Source: Eubacterium sp. (GTDB lineage: Bacteria; Bacillota; Clostridia; Lachnospirales; Lachnospiraceae). Taken from it: a DNA stretch of 61,118 bases. Where the stretch lies: positions 1 to 61,118 of the forward strand of contig JAGABX010000101.1 in the NCBI GenBank assembly GCA_017614395.1, in the 5' to 3' direction. Under the pieces are notes generated by a model that saw only the letters and a program-made list of their open reading frames with translations, was not told the DNA's origin and did no database searches. Positions 9,131 through 17,467 of this stretch are shown piece by piece (the stretch's first letter is position 1; the number at the start of each line of letters is the position of its first letter). Both the position numbers and the translations under genes were made by a program.

Positions 9131-10114
9131 ATGATTACGATCAGTTTGTGCATGATAGTAAAGAATGAGGAAAAAGTCCTTGCAAGGTGTCTCGACAGCA
9201 TTAAAGATCTGATGGATGAGATTATTATAGTAGATACCGGCTCGACAGATCGCACCAAAGAGATAGCGTCAAACTACACAAATAAGGTTTTTGATTTTGC
9301 GTGGATAGATGATTTTTCGGCTGCAAGGAACTATGCTTTTTCAAAAGCAACCGGAGATTACATCTATTCAGCAGACGCGGACGAGGTGTTGGATGACGAA
9401 AATCACGCAAAGTTTGATATATTAAAACGGAACTTAATTACCGACATAGAAATTGTACAGATGATATACGGGAACCAGCTTGACAATGGTACAGCCTACA
9501 ATTTTGATGCAGAATTGCGCCCGAAGCTTTTTAAGCGATTGAGGACATTTACGTGGATCGAGCCGGTTCATGAGAAAATGCGTCTCGATCCGGTGGTTTT
9601 TGATTCCGATATTGTGATCACTCACAAGCCGGAGGATCTGCACAACAGTAGGGATTACCGTATTTTTCTGAAGGAATTCAAGGAGGGACGCAGGCTGTCA
9701 AAACATCTGCATCACATGTATGCCATGGAACTTTTTATATCGGGAACGGATGATGATTTTTTAGCGGCCGAGGATGTTTTTGCGCAGAGCATATGTGATG
9801 AAACCAGATCGCAGGATGAGATCCGGGAAGCCGCCTGCGTTGTTGCGCATGCCGCGAGATTACGCGGAGATGAGGCCGTGCTTTTGAAGTTTTCCTTAAA
9901 GGATCTGCTCATAGAGGGTTCAGCAGAGATGTGTTGTGAGCTTGGGCACTATTTTTATGACAGGGGAGATTACGATGAGGCTGCCATGTGGTTCTACAAC
10001 GCCATGAATGAAACAGAGGCGATCCTGACGATCCAGGCCGCGCAGGAATGGCCGCAACGCGGATACAAAAAATGTGCAGAAAAATTAGGCGTGAAACTGG
10101 AACCGGATTCATGA
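9131..10114 (+). CDS. Family 2 glycosyltransferase with helical C-terminal region
   Basis: A 327-residue GT-A fold enzyme. It opens with ISLCMIVKNEEKVLARCLDS, the signature of the SunT/WaaE-like GT2 branch. VDTGSTDRT (about 36-44) and the nucleotide-sugar DxD as YSADADE (about 77-83) follow. An EPVHEKMR motif lies near 141-148. The last about 130 residues are alpha-helical with TPR-like spacing (YFYDRGDYDEAAMWFYNA). There is no membrane segment, so it is a cytoplasmic enzyme. AAGGAGCGG precedes the ATG, only 12 nt after recJ, so the two are probably co-transcribed. Acceptor and sugar are unknown. Confidence 0.85.
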   Translation: MITISLCMIVKNEEKVLARCLDSIKDLMDEIIIVDTGSTDRTKEIASNYTNKVFDFAWIDDFSAARNYAFSKATGDYIYSADADEVLDDENHAKFDILKRNLITDIEIVQMIYGNQLDNGTAYNFDAELRPKLFKRLRTFTWIEPVHEKMRLDPVVFDSDIVITHKPEDLHNSRDYRIFLKEFKEGRRLSKHLHHMYAMELFISGTDDDFLAAEDVFAQSICDETRSQDEIREAACVVAHAARLRGDEAVLLKFSLKDLLIEGSAEMCCELGHYFYDRGDYDEAAMWFYNAMNETEAILTIQAAQEWPQRGYKKCAEKLGVKLEPDS

Positions 10115-10148
10115 GAACCACCGGATGACAGTTCATCCTCGCGGATTC

Positions 10149-10178
10149 TTGACATACACCCATATAGTAGGTTATAAT
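10149..10178 (+). promoter_or_regulatory. Predicted promoter of purA and the downstream four-gene cluster
   Basis: TTGACA (10149-10154) and TATAAT (10173-10178) are both perfect, 18 nt apart. The leader to the purA ATG at 10245 is about 60 nt. The next gene follows purA by only 9 nt, so this promoter probably also drives the cluster to 18686. Confidence 0.75.
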
Positions 10179-10244
10179 ATCAGTTTGGGTGGTTTTCGGA
10201 ATTCGAAGCTTTTTCAGACCAATAAATTAATTAGGAGAGGTTAT

Positions 10245-11522
10245 ATGATTACAGCAGTTGTTGGCGCCAACTGGGGCGACGAAGGAAAAGGAAAAATAAC
10301 GGATATGCTGGGAGAGGAATCTGACATTATCGTGCGTTTCCAGGGCGGTGCGAATGCCGGCCACACGATAGTGAATGATTACGGCAAATTTGCCTTGCAT
10401 ATTCTTCCCTCGGGTGTTTTTTATGATCACACGACGAGCATAATCGGCAACGGTGTGGCGTTGAATATTCCCGAACTTGTGAAGGAGATAGATGAGATTG
10501 TCGGAAAGGGTGTTCCTAAACCGAAAATCATGGTTTCAGATCGTGCGCAGATCGTGATGCCGTATCATATTCTGTTTGATGAGTATGAGGAGGAGAGGCT
10601 CGCTGGGAAATCATTTGGCTCCACCAAATCCGGAATTGCCCCTTTTTATTCGGACAAATACGCAAAAATCGGTATTCAGGTCAGTGAGCTGTTCGATGAG
10701 GATGCCCTGAGAGAGAAACTCACGGGAATTGCCGTAAAAAAGAATATTATGCTGGAACATCTCTATCACAAGCCTTTGATAGATGTAGATGAAATGATGA
10801 ATACCATGCGGGAGTACAGAGAAATGATCGCCCCGTATGTCAGTGATGTAAGCGCCTTTTTATTCGAGGCGCGGAAAAACGGCAAACGAATTCTGCTGGA
10901 GGGACAGTTGGGGAGTCTGAAGGATCCCGATCACGGAATTTACCCTATGGTCACATCGTCCTCTACACTGGCGGGATACGGTGCTATCGGCGCAGGCGTG
11001 CCGCCATATGAGATCAGCAGGATAGTTACGGTTGTCAAAGCATATTCCTCGGCTGTCGGAGCAGGAGAGTTCGTCAGTGAGATTCTTGACGAAGATGTTG
11101 CTGATGAGCTGCGCAGGCGAGGCGGTGACGGCGGCGAGTACGGGGCTACCACGGGACGGCCGCGTCGAATGGGATGGTTTGACGCAGTAGCCAGCCGGTA
11201 CGGTTGCAGGGTTCAGGGGGCGACAGAGGTTGCGCTGACCGTACTCGATGTGCTGGGTTATCTTGACGAATTACCTGTCTGCGTCGGGTATGAGGTTGAC
11301 GGGGACGTGCTGAGTGATTTTCCGACCACGAATCTGTTGAAGAAGGCAAAACCGATATACAAGAATCTTCCGGGGTGGAAAACCGATATCCGCGGAATCA
11401 CAAAATATGATGATCTGCCTGCGGAATGTCGCGCTTATATTGAGTTTATTGAGAGCGAGTTGGAGGTTCCGGTAACAATGGTATCAAACGGACCGGGGCG
11501 TCATGAAATCATCTATCGATGA
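10245..11522 (+). CDS. purA: Adenylosuccinate synthetase
   Basis: PurA joins IMP and aspartate using GTP, the first committed step to AMP. ATG 10245 gives 425 residues starting MITAVVGANWGDEGKGK, the universal PurA N-terminus with the GTP-binding loop at 7-17. TTAGGAGAGG lies 5-6 nt upstream. A longer frame from 10125 would begin upstream of the promoter and is rejected. Other motifs are GGANAGHT (IMP/Mg), GSTKSGIAP, EGQLGSLKDPDHGIYP and TTGRPRRMGWFD. In PurA the phrase is usually EGAQGTLLDIDHGTYP, so this copy has some substitutions but keeps the D and H. The downstream gene starts at once. Confidence 0.96.
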   Translation: MITAVVGANWGDEGKGKITDMLGEESDIIVRFQGGANAGHTIVNDYGKFALHILPSGVFYDHTTSIIGNGVALNIPELVKEIDEIVGKGVPKPKIMVSDRAQIVMPYHILFDEYEEERLAGKSFGSTKSGIAPFYSDKYAKIGIQVSELFDEDALREKLTGIAVKKNIMLEHLYHKPLIDVDEMMNTMREYREMIAPYVSDVSAFLFEARKNGKRILLEGQLGSLKDPDHGIYPMVTSSSTLAGYGAIGAGVPPYEISRIVTVVKAYSSAVGAGEFVSEILDEDVADELRRRGGDGGEYGATTGRPRRMGWFDAVASRYGCRVQGATEVALTVLDVLGYLDELPVCVGYEVDGDVLSDFPTTNLLKKAKPIYKNLPGWKTDIRGITKYDDLPAECRAYIEFIESELEVPVTMVSNGPGRHEIIYR

Positions 11523-11531
11523 GGGATATTG

Positions 11532-14500
11532 ATGAGAGAGAAGATCTATTTTTTGGCAAAGGGCAACTTTAGCTATGAGCCGCCGGAGCTGGTGATAGAG
11601 CCGCCGGAGGTTGAGATAGAGGTTGTCACCGGAAACAAGGGTTCGACCACGTTTACCGTGTCGAATTCGAGAGGGACAAAACTGAAGGGTTTTGGTTTTG
11701 TTGAGGCAAAGGAAATAACATTTCTGCCCCTGTTTGACGGGGAGAAAAATGTCCTGACCGTGGAGGTGGATGCCTCCGAACTCATCGCCGGTACTACGCT
11801 GAAGGGCAAGCTGATATTAGTCACGGATTGTGGGGAATGTCGTGTACCCTACAAAATCGAGGTAACTGAGCCGGTACTCGCGACTGAGGACGGAACTGCT
11901 GTCAGGGATTACTATAACCTCCTGAGGATTACCCAGAAAAACCCAAGGGACGGGCTGAAACTGTTCCGCGATCCAGCGTTTCGTGAAACGTTTCTTTATC
12001 GTGATCCTGAGGGCAGGCTCGTATATGACAGGTTGTTCAGGGGCAACACGGGGCTGTCCGGCATGGAGGAATTCCTGGTTGCTTTCGGGAAAAAGCAGCC
12101 TGTTCGTTTTGTTCTTGAAAACGCCGGACTGAACGAGGACAATATAATCGAATATGATCTCAGTGGCAGTGATATAGAGGATTCTATCATGATAAACCTC
12201 AACACATGGGGCAGCGTTCCCATACGTGTGGAGGTCACAGGCAGTTTTATAGAGACAGAACGCAGGATTTTGTGGACTGATGAGTTCGCGGATATGAAGG
12301 GGCGTTTGGGAATCAATATCATTGCCGGAAAGGTTCGGGCGGGCAATCATTTTGGGACAATCACTCTGTCAAGTCCCTATGAAACCCATAAAATAACTAT
12401 ATATGCGCACTCACCGGTCGGAGCGAAGGAAAGAAAGATCGGTCGCGCAAAGCAGGCAGCTCTCGCCATGTTATTGCGTTCCCTGATCGCGTTTCGCGAG
12501 GGACGTGTCAATCAGACCGAGCTGCGCGCCTTTTTCCAGAAGCATCGTCAGATTCTCGAGCGCCTGGAGCACAAGTTTTCGTTGCCGTTGAAGGGTTATA
12601 TGGCATGGATGCTGGACAGTGAGACCTCCAAGCTTGAATTCTACCGTGTGACGGAAACCATGCAGGCGCCGCCTGTCGGGAGAGACCAGACCACGGTTGA
12701 AAACTATTGCCTGATTGTTTATATAAAGTATATGTATTCCGGACGCGAGGAGGATCGCGAGGAGTTGTGCCGACTAATCGACATGTATGCGGCAAACGGA
12801 TACATGGGGACGGTTTTGCTGTTGCTGGGGCTTCGCTGCGATACGGAAGGATTCGGTACGGATGCAAAAAAAGTAGAGCGTCTGCGGGAACTCATGGCTC
12901 AGACAGGAAATTCACCCATGCTTTACTCCGAACTGCTGTTGGCGTATCTGCGCCAGCCGGAGTTGCTGACAGAACTTGATTCCCTGAACTTGCGAGTATT
13001 GCTCTACGGTTTGCGCCAGGATATGGTGTCTAAAGCTCTGGCGGATGTGATAACGGTGTTATGTGAGGGGCGCGGATTGCCTTTGATCGACGGCGGAGCC
13101 GGTTACGGTCTGCGTCAGGATGATGATCCGCTCTCATACGGAACGGGCGCGCTGCTGGTTCGCGTGCTGTTCGGGATATACGATAAGTATCCGTCAAGTG
13201 ATACGCTCAGAGGGATTTGCGCTCTTTTAGTACGTTATGAGAAGAGAGACCGCAGGTATTTTTCGTGGTATGAGCGCGGAGTAAAGGAGTGCATGCGCCT
13301 GACGGATCTGTTCGAGTACTATATGTACACGGTTGACTCCGATCGTGAGGAACCTCTCCCACAGACTGTCCTGTCATATTTTCAGTACGAGAATCATCTG
13401 AATGACACCCGCAAGGCTTTTTTATACGCTAATATCGTCAGAAACCGTGAGGCACTCCCCGAGGTATTTGAAAATTACAAGGAGCAGATCCATGAATTCG
13501 TTCGCAGGCAGGTTGAGCGCGAGCGCGTGACCGGAGATATGGGGTATCTTTTTAATGAGATGCTGACTGATGAGGACATAATTGAACTGTCAGTACACCT
13601 TCCTCACCTGATGTTCCGGCATCTTCTGATCTGCGAGACCTCCGGCATAGAGAGTGTGACCATAGTTCATCTGCAAACCTCGGTCGAGCGGACATATCCG
13701 TTGGATCACGGCAAGGCGTTGCTCGATATCTATACTCCGGATTACAGACTGTTCTTTTCGGATCGTGACGGTGTGCTGTATACAGACAGCATCGATTACA
13801 CGCTGGAGAGATTCTATGATTCTGATCATATTTCGGTTCCGTGCTGGTGCAGCCTCAGGGACAGATACCTCGAGGAATTGTCTGAACAGGAGGATTCCGT
13901 GAATACTGCAGCGGATGGAGGCAATCCGGCAGACGCAGATAAAACTACTGAGGATAACGGGGATTACGATTTCTATCATCTCACTGACATGCAGGTGTTT
14001 GAGCCATTACTGTTCCATCTGACTGTGGGTATAGAAAAACAGATCGGACTGAAGGAGCCGGAATTGGAAATCCTGTTCAAAGCATTGGAAAACGGAAATC
14101 TGCGCGATTATTTTCACGGCAAAGTGTTTTTGAAGGCTTATGATTTCATCCACCAGGCTAATGAGGAAGGTTTCAGTGCCGAGATGAAGGACGTAGCCAT
14201 GCGCCGTCTGATGAACTGGCTTCGACCGGATTCGATAAAAAGGAGCAGGATCGGTGAGGTGGCAGCGGATTGCATCAGATGCGGATTGTATGAAAAGGCG
14301 GATATGTTGCTCAGAAGGTACGGCGTAAACGGCTGTTCAGAGGATGAGATGCTCGATTTCGTCATTCACCAGATTCGGGATACGGACTACGCGTTTGACG
14401 ATTCTCTGGTAAAATGGGCGTTGGCTTTGCACCGCAGGGGTCATAGGGATCATCCGATCCTTAATTATCTTCTTGAATACTATATGGGAGAGACGGATGT

Positions 14501-15359
14501 ACTCATACAGTTGTTCCGTGATTCGCTCAAGACCAAACGGGGTGGCGGAACCGGAGCTGCGCAGCTGGAGAACTTTGAGGGGAACATACGCACAAATCCT
14601 GCTTTTTATGAAAGCGTCAGAGAACGCGTTTTGGGACAGGTATTATTTGCCGAGCAGAATACTGCCGATACCGAGGATATTTTTATGCGGTATTATGAGG
14701 ATGGCGACAACCGCGTTCTGGTCAAGGCATATCTCTCCAAGGTGGCATATGAGTTTATTGTGGGACGTGGGAAGCTGAGTGATCCCATATTTGAAAAAGT
14801 ATATCGTCAGGCCAGATATGAACGGGAGCCTGTAATGATTCTCGCAGCGCTGAAAAAGCTGACCGAACGCAAGGTTTATGATGAAAACGAGCAGGAATTC
14901 ATCACCCGGAGTCTGGATGACATGGCAGCGGAGGGTTGTGTGCTGCCGTTTATGAAGGATTTCAATAAATCGATTACCATTCCTTACGAGATAAGGATAC
15001 CAGTCATCATACAGTACTACAGCGGAACAGTCGGCGGGGTATTCCTTTTTGTAAAGGAAAACGATGAATTCGTGTCACGGCCGATGACAAAGGTGTTTGA
15101 CGGTATTTTTGTGGCGTCGGTGCTTCTGTTTGCGGGCGAGGAGACTGTCGGGTACATTTACGAAGAGGAGACAGGCAAACGTTCCAAACGTTTTGACCTG
15201 AAAAAGAAAGAGGCGGCCTGTGGCGGGGACAGCATGTTTGAGCAGGTCAATGCCATGTTAGAAGCCAAAAATGCCGGAAAAGACGAGAAATACGAGAGAC
15301 TGAGCCGGGCGTTTGTTGAGGAACAGCAGTTAGCGAAGGAACTTTTTACATTGCTGTAG
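11532..15359 (+). CDS. Giant cytoplasmic protein, DUF5717-like; beta-sandwich N-terminus plus helical solenoid
   Basis: A 1275-residue protein of unknown function. The ATG at 11532 is preceded at 6 nt by GAGGG, which overlaps the purA stop; a TTG one codon earlier is possible. There is no signal peptide or membrane segment. Residues about 10-115 read as an Ig/ASH-like beta sandwich (GSTTFTVSNSRGTKLKGFGF; ELIAGTTLKGKLILVT). A second one is at about 185-295 (SVPIRVEVTGSFIET; AGNHFGTITLSSPYETHKIT). From about 300 to 1120 the sequence is alpha-helical with repeat-like spacing, and an acidic linker lies near 780-815. The last about 150 residues return to beta strands (TIPYEIRIPVIIQYYSG). From memory it matches DUF5717 of Lachnospiraceae. 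It heads a four-gene cluster with an Hsp70/actin-like partner. Confidence 0.85.
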   Translation: MREKIYFLAKGNFSYEPPELVIEPPEVEIEVVTGNKGSTTFTVSNSRGTKLKGFGFVEAKEITFLPLFDGEKNVLTVEVDASELIAGTTLKGKLILVTDCGECRVPYKIEVTEPVLATEDGTAVRDYYNLLRITQKNPRDGLKLFRDPAFRETFLYRDPEGRLVYDRLFRGNTGLSGMEEFLVAFGKKQPVRFVLENAGLNEDNIIEYDLSGSDIEDSIMINLNTWGSVPIRVEVTGSFIETERRILWTDEFADMKGRLGINIIAGKVRAGNHFGTITLSSPYETHKITIYAHSPVGAKERKIGRAKQAALAMLLRSLIAFREGRVNQTELRAFFQKHRQILERLEHKFSLPLKGYMAWMLDSETSKLEFYRVTETMQAPPVGRDQTTVENYCLIVYIKYMYSGREEDREELCRLIDMYAANGYMGTVLLLLGLRCDTEGFGTDAKKVERLRELMAQTGNSPMLYSELLLAYLRQPELLTELDSLNLRVLLYGLRQDMVSKALADVITVLCEGRGLPLIDGGAGYGLRQDDDPLSYGTGALLVRVLFGIYDKYPSSDTLRGICALLVRYEKRDRRYFSWYERGVKECMRLTDLFEYYMYTVDSDREEPLPQTVLSYFQYENHLNDTRKAFLYANIVRNREALPEVFENYKEQIHEFVRRQVERERVTGDMGYLFNEMLTDEDIIELSVHLPHLMFRHLLICETSGIESVTIVHLQTSVERTYPLDHGKALLDIYTPDYRLFFSDRDGVLYTDSIDYTLERFYDSDHISVPCWCSLRDRYLEELSEQEDSVNTAADGGNPADADKTTEDNGDYDFYHLTDMQVFEPLLFHLTVGIEKQIGLKEPELEILFKALENGNLRDYFHGKVFLKAYDFIHQANEEGFSAEMKDVAMRRLMNWLRPDSIKRSRIGEVAADCIRCGLYEKADMLLRRYGVNGCSEDEMLDFVIHQIRDTDYAFDDSLVKWALALHRRGHRDHPILNYLLEYYMGETDVLIQLFRDSLKTKRGGGTGAAQLENFEGNIRTNPAFYESVRERVLGQVLFAEQNTADTEDIFMRYYEDGDNRVLVKAYLSKVAYEFIVGRGKLSDPIFEKVYRQARYEREPVMILAALKKLTERKVYDENEQEFITRSLDDMAAEGCVLPFMKDFNKSITIPYEIRIPVIIQYYSGTVGGVFLFVKENDEFVSRPMTKVFDGIFVASVLLFAGEETVGYIYEEETGKRSKRFDLKKKEAACGGDSMFEQVNAMLEAKNAGKDEKYERLSRAFVEEQQLAKELFTLL

Positions 15360-15467
15360 TTATGGAAACATTGATTGATTCAGCGTTTCCTTATATCGGA
15401 CGTGATGTCGGGTTCATGTGAAAATGTTGGTTTATTGCAGGTTTAGATAACAGGAGTTGATAGGATA
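15360..15467 (+). other. Gap inside the four-gene cluster, no clear signal
   Basis: These 108 nt separate the giant protein from the Hsp70/actin-like gene. I see an AGGAGTTGATAGGATA ribosome-binding region before ATG 15468, but no convincing promoter and no terminator hairpin. Read-through from upstream is therefore likely. Confidence 0.4.
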
Positions 15468-16703
15468 ATGGCGGAGGAACGAACTCTGATTTTGGGGATG
15501 GATCTGTGCGATGAGACGTCACAGCTGGCTGTTTATGACAGGGAACTGATGGAACCCGTGCTGATGGGACAGTCAGAGGAAAACCCCGACGCGCTGATCG
15601 AGACGTCTGTTGAATTGCCGTCACAGGAACCGATCCGGGGATTTTTGGAGAATGTCCGTACAGGTGAGCCGGTTGACAACTCAGGCAAAGAGGTTGAGCC
15701 GGCGCGTGTGCTCGCGTACTTTTTCAAAAAGACGCTGTCGCTCACGAGGGCGCGCTATCCCGGAGATAAAATCAAGTGTCTTGTTATTACTGTGCCGACC
15801 ATGGACAAGGCCTTTGTGGATCGTGTTTATGAGGCGCTGGCGCTGATCGGATTAGAGAGCGACCGGGTGCATGTCATAGACCATAAACGCAGTTACACAT
15901 ATTATGTGTTGTACCAGAAAAAGGAACTCTGGACCAACGATGTAGGATTGTTTGATTATGACGGAAAACGTCTGGTTTACGAACAGCTGCAGATTGACAG
16001 AACTCATCAGCCGGCTTTGGTGGGTGTGAGTACGAGAGATTATACGGATGCTTTTGTTGCCTCAGAGGAAGCGTTTTCGACTTCGCCGGATGTTTCTGAA
16101 AAATCATTGCACCCCCGGGAGGTCGCTTTTGAGAATATCGTGCGCGGCGCCCTGAGAAATCAGTATATCTCCTCATTGTTCATGACAGGTGAGGGATTTG
16201 AGGAGGAATGGGCGGATCATGTGTTTCCGCGTCTCGCTGTCGGCAGAAGGTTGTTTCGCGGCAGAAACCTCTATGTCAGCGGCGCGACCTATGCGGCAAA
16301 GGAGATAGGCGACAAAAGAAAACTCGACGATTATGTCATATTTGCGCCGGATATGGTTTCGTCGTTTTTGACCATGGATGTTTATGAAAACGGATCAACG
16401 AGTGAACTGATACTCGCTCGTGCCGGTGATCCGTGGTTCGAGGTCGATACAGAGATTGATCTGATTCCCGACGGAGATACGGAGATTGTCGTTCATTCCA
16501 AGCCGGTTTTCGGTGGGGATGAACAGCAGTTTATACTTCAGATATCGCCGGTTCTGGGCAAAACGGACCGAATGTGCAGGATTGGCGTCAGAGTCAGATT
16601 TGAGGATGTCAAAACGGCCGTGTTTACTATGCGCGACAAGGGATTTGGTGAAACAATGCCCGGCAGTAACCGGGTATGGGAGGAGACGATCACGTGTTCA
16701 TAA
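15468..16703 (+). CDS. Hsp70/actin-fold putative ATPase, DUF5716-like, unknown role
   Basis: 411 residues. The order of motifs follows the actin/Hsp70 ATPase core. A phosphate-1-like loop sits at the N-terminus (LILGMDLCDETSQLAVYD, 7-24). A phosphate-2-like segment (NDVGLFDYDGKRL) has D158, D163 and D165. An adenosine-like loop is FMTGEGFEEEW (T240-G243), followed by NLYVSGATYAAKE (271-273 SGA), as DnaK has GAA(I)xA. The last about 110 residues are beta-rich and may be a separate domain. There is no signal peptide or TM. From memory the family is DUF5716, found next to DUF5717. Key loops are degenerate compared with DnaK, so ATP hydrolysis is an inference. The next gene overlaps its stop by 10 nt. 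Confidence 0.8.
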   Translation: MAEERTLILGMDLCDETSQLAVYDRELMEPVLMGQSEENPDALIETSVELPSQEPIRGFLENVRTGEPVDNSGKEVEPARVLAYFFKKTLSLTRARYPGDKIKCLVITVPTMDKAFVDRVYEALALIGLESDRVHVIDHKRSYTYYVLYQKKELWTNDVGLFDYDGKRLVYEQLQIDRTHQPALVGVSTRDYTDAFVASEEAFSTSPDVSEKSLHPREVAFENIVRGALRNQYISSLFMTGEGFEEEWADHVFPRLAVGRRLFRGRNLYVSGATYAAKEIGDKRKLDDYVIFAPDMVSSFLTMDVYENGSTSELILARAGDPWFEVDTEIDLIPDGDTEIVVHSKPVFGGDEQQFILQISPVLGKTDRMCRIGVRVRFEDVKTAVFTMRDKGFGETMPGSNRVWEETITCS

Positions 16704-17467
16704 GATGTTTCGGAAAGGTAGCGGAGGAACCCTACACGATGCCATATACCCGGGCCAGGGTTTATTCGCTGGAGGAACTGTGCTACTATATCAAGAATAA
16801 TATCTACACAATTACTGAGGAGTTTTTTACAAAATCCCTGGTAATATGGCTGCGTGAGCAGGCGGATCAGCCGAAGCTCGCTGACAAGTTAGATGTCATG
16901 ATCACCAACAAGAACAAATTAAAGGATCTTGTGGTGACGATTCTCTGTGCCTGTGATTACTACAGGGAGAAGGAAATCCGGGAACTGATCCGTGTGATTG
17001 ACGAGATCGTGAGCCTGCCGCTTCACGAAAAAAGGAAAATACGGGCTGACAACTACATGCGCGCAGGTCTGTACGCGAAGAGTGTCGTTGCATATAAAAA
17101 GCTGTTGAACGGTCCGTATGCCTCGAGTTTTACACCGGAGGCATATGGAAATATTCTGCATAATCAGGGTATCGCTCACTTTTTCACAGCGAGTTTTGAA
17201 TCGGCGGGACGTGATTTCAAGGAGGCATATGCCAGAAACCACAGGGCGGAATCCCTGAATCATTATCTCTATCTGTTGCTGATGCAGGGCAAAACGGAGG
17301 ATTTTGAGCGTGAGTGTATAACACATGGCATGAATAATGCCCAGCTCGAGGCAATCAGGTCACGATTTAACGAGGCAAAGGCTCGTATTCACACTCATTC
17401 AGTAGATGAGGATGAGATAAATAAGTATAAAGAGGATTTGAGAAAGGCGGCTGGAAGTGCTGTTTAG
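16694..17467 (+). CDS. Helical TPR-like protein, third gene of the cluster
   Basis: I choose the GTG at 16694 (257 residues) because GGGAGGAG (16678-16685) stands 8 nt before it. An ATG at 16676 in the same frame lacks such a site. The start overlaps the end of the Hsp70/actin-like gene, which points to translational coupling. The protein begins VFIRCFGKVAEEPYTMPYTR, then is almost wholly alpha-helical. Residues about 120-250 have TPR-like paired helices (MRAGLYAKSVVAYKKLLNGP; GNILHNQGIAHFFTASFESA). No membrane segment. Role unknown; TPR-like folds usually bind other proteins, here probably its cluster partners. Confidence 0.78.
   Translation: MFIRCFGKVAEEPYTMPYTRARVYSLEELCYYIKNNIYTITEEFFTKSLVIWLREQADQPKLADKLDVMITNKNKLKDLVVTILCACDYYREKEIRELIRVIDEIVSLPLHEKRKIRADNYMRAGLYAKSVVAYKKLLNGPYASSFTPEAYGNILHNQGIAHFFTASFESAGRDFKEAYARNHRAESLNHYLYLLLMQGKTEDFERECITHGMNNAQLEAIRSRFNEAKARIHTHSVDEDEINKYKEDLRKAAGSAV

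Noticed and set aside
10125-10244. 40-codon extension of purA
   Set aside because: It starts upstream of a perfect TTGACA/TATAAT promoter; PurA proteins begin at the ATG at 10245.
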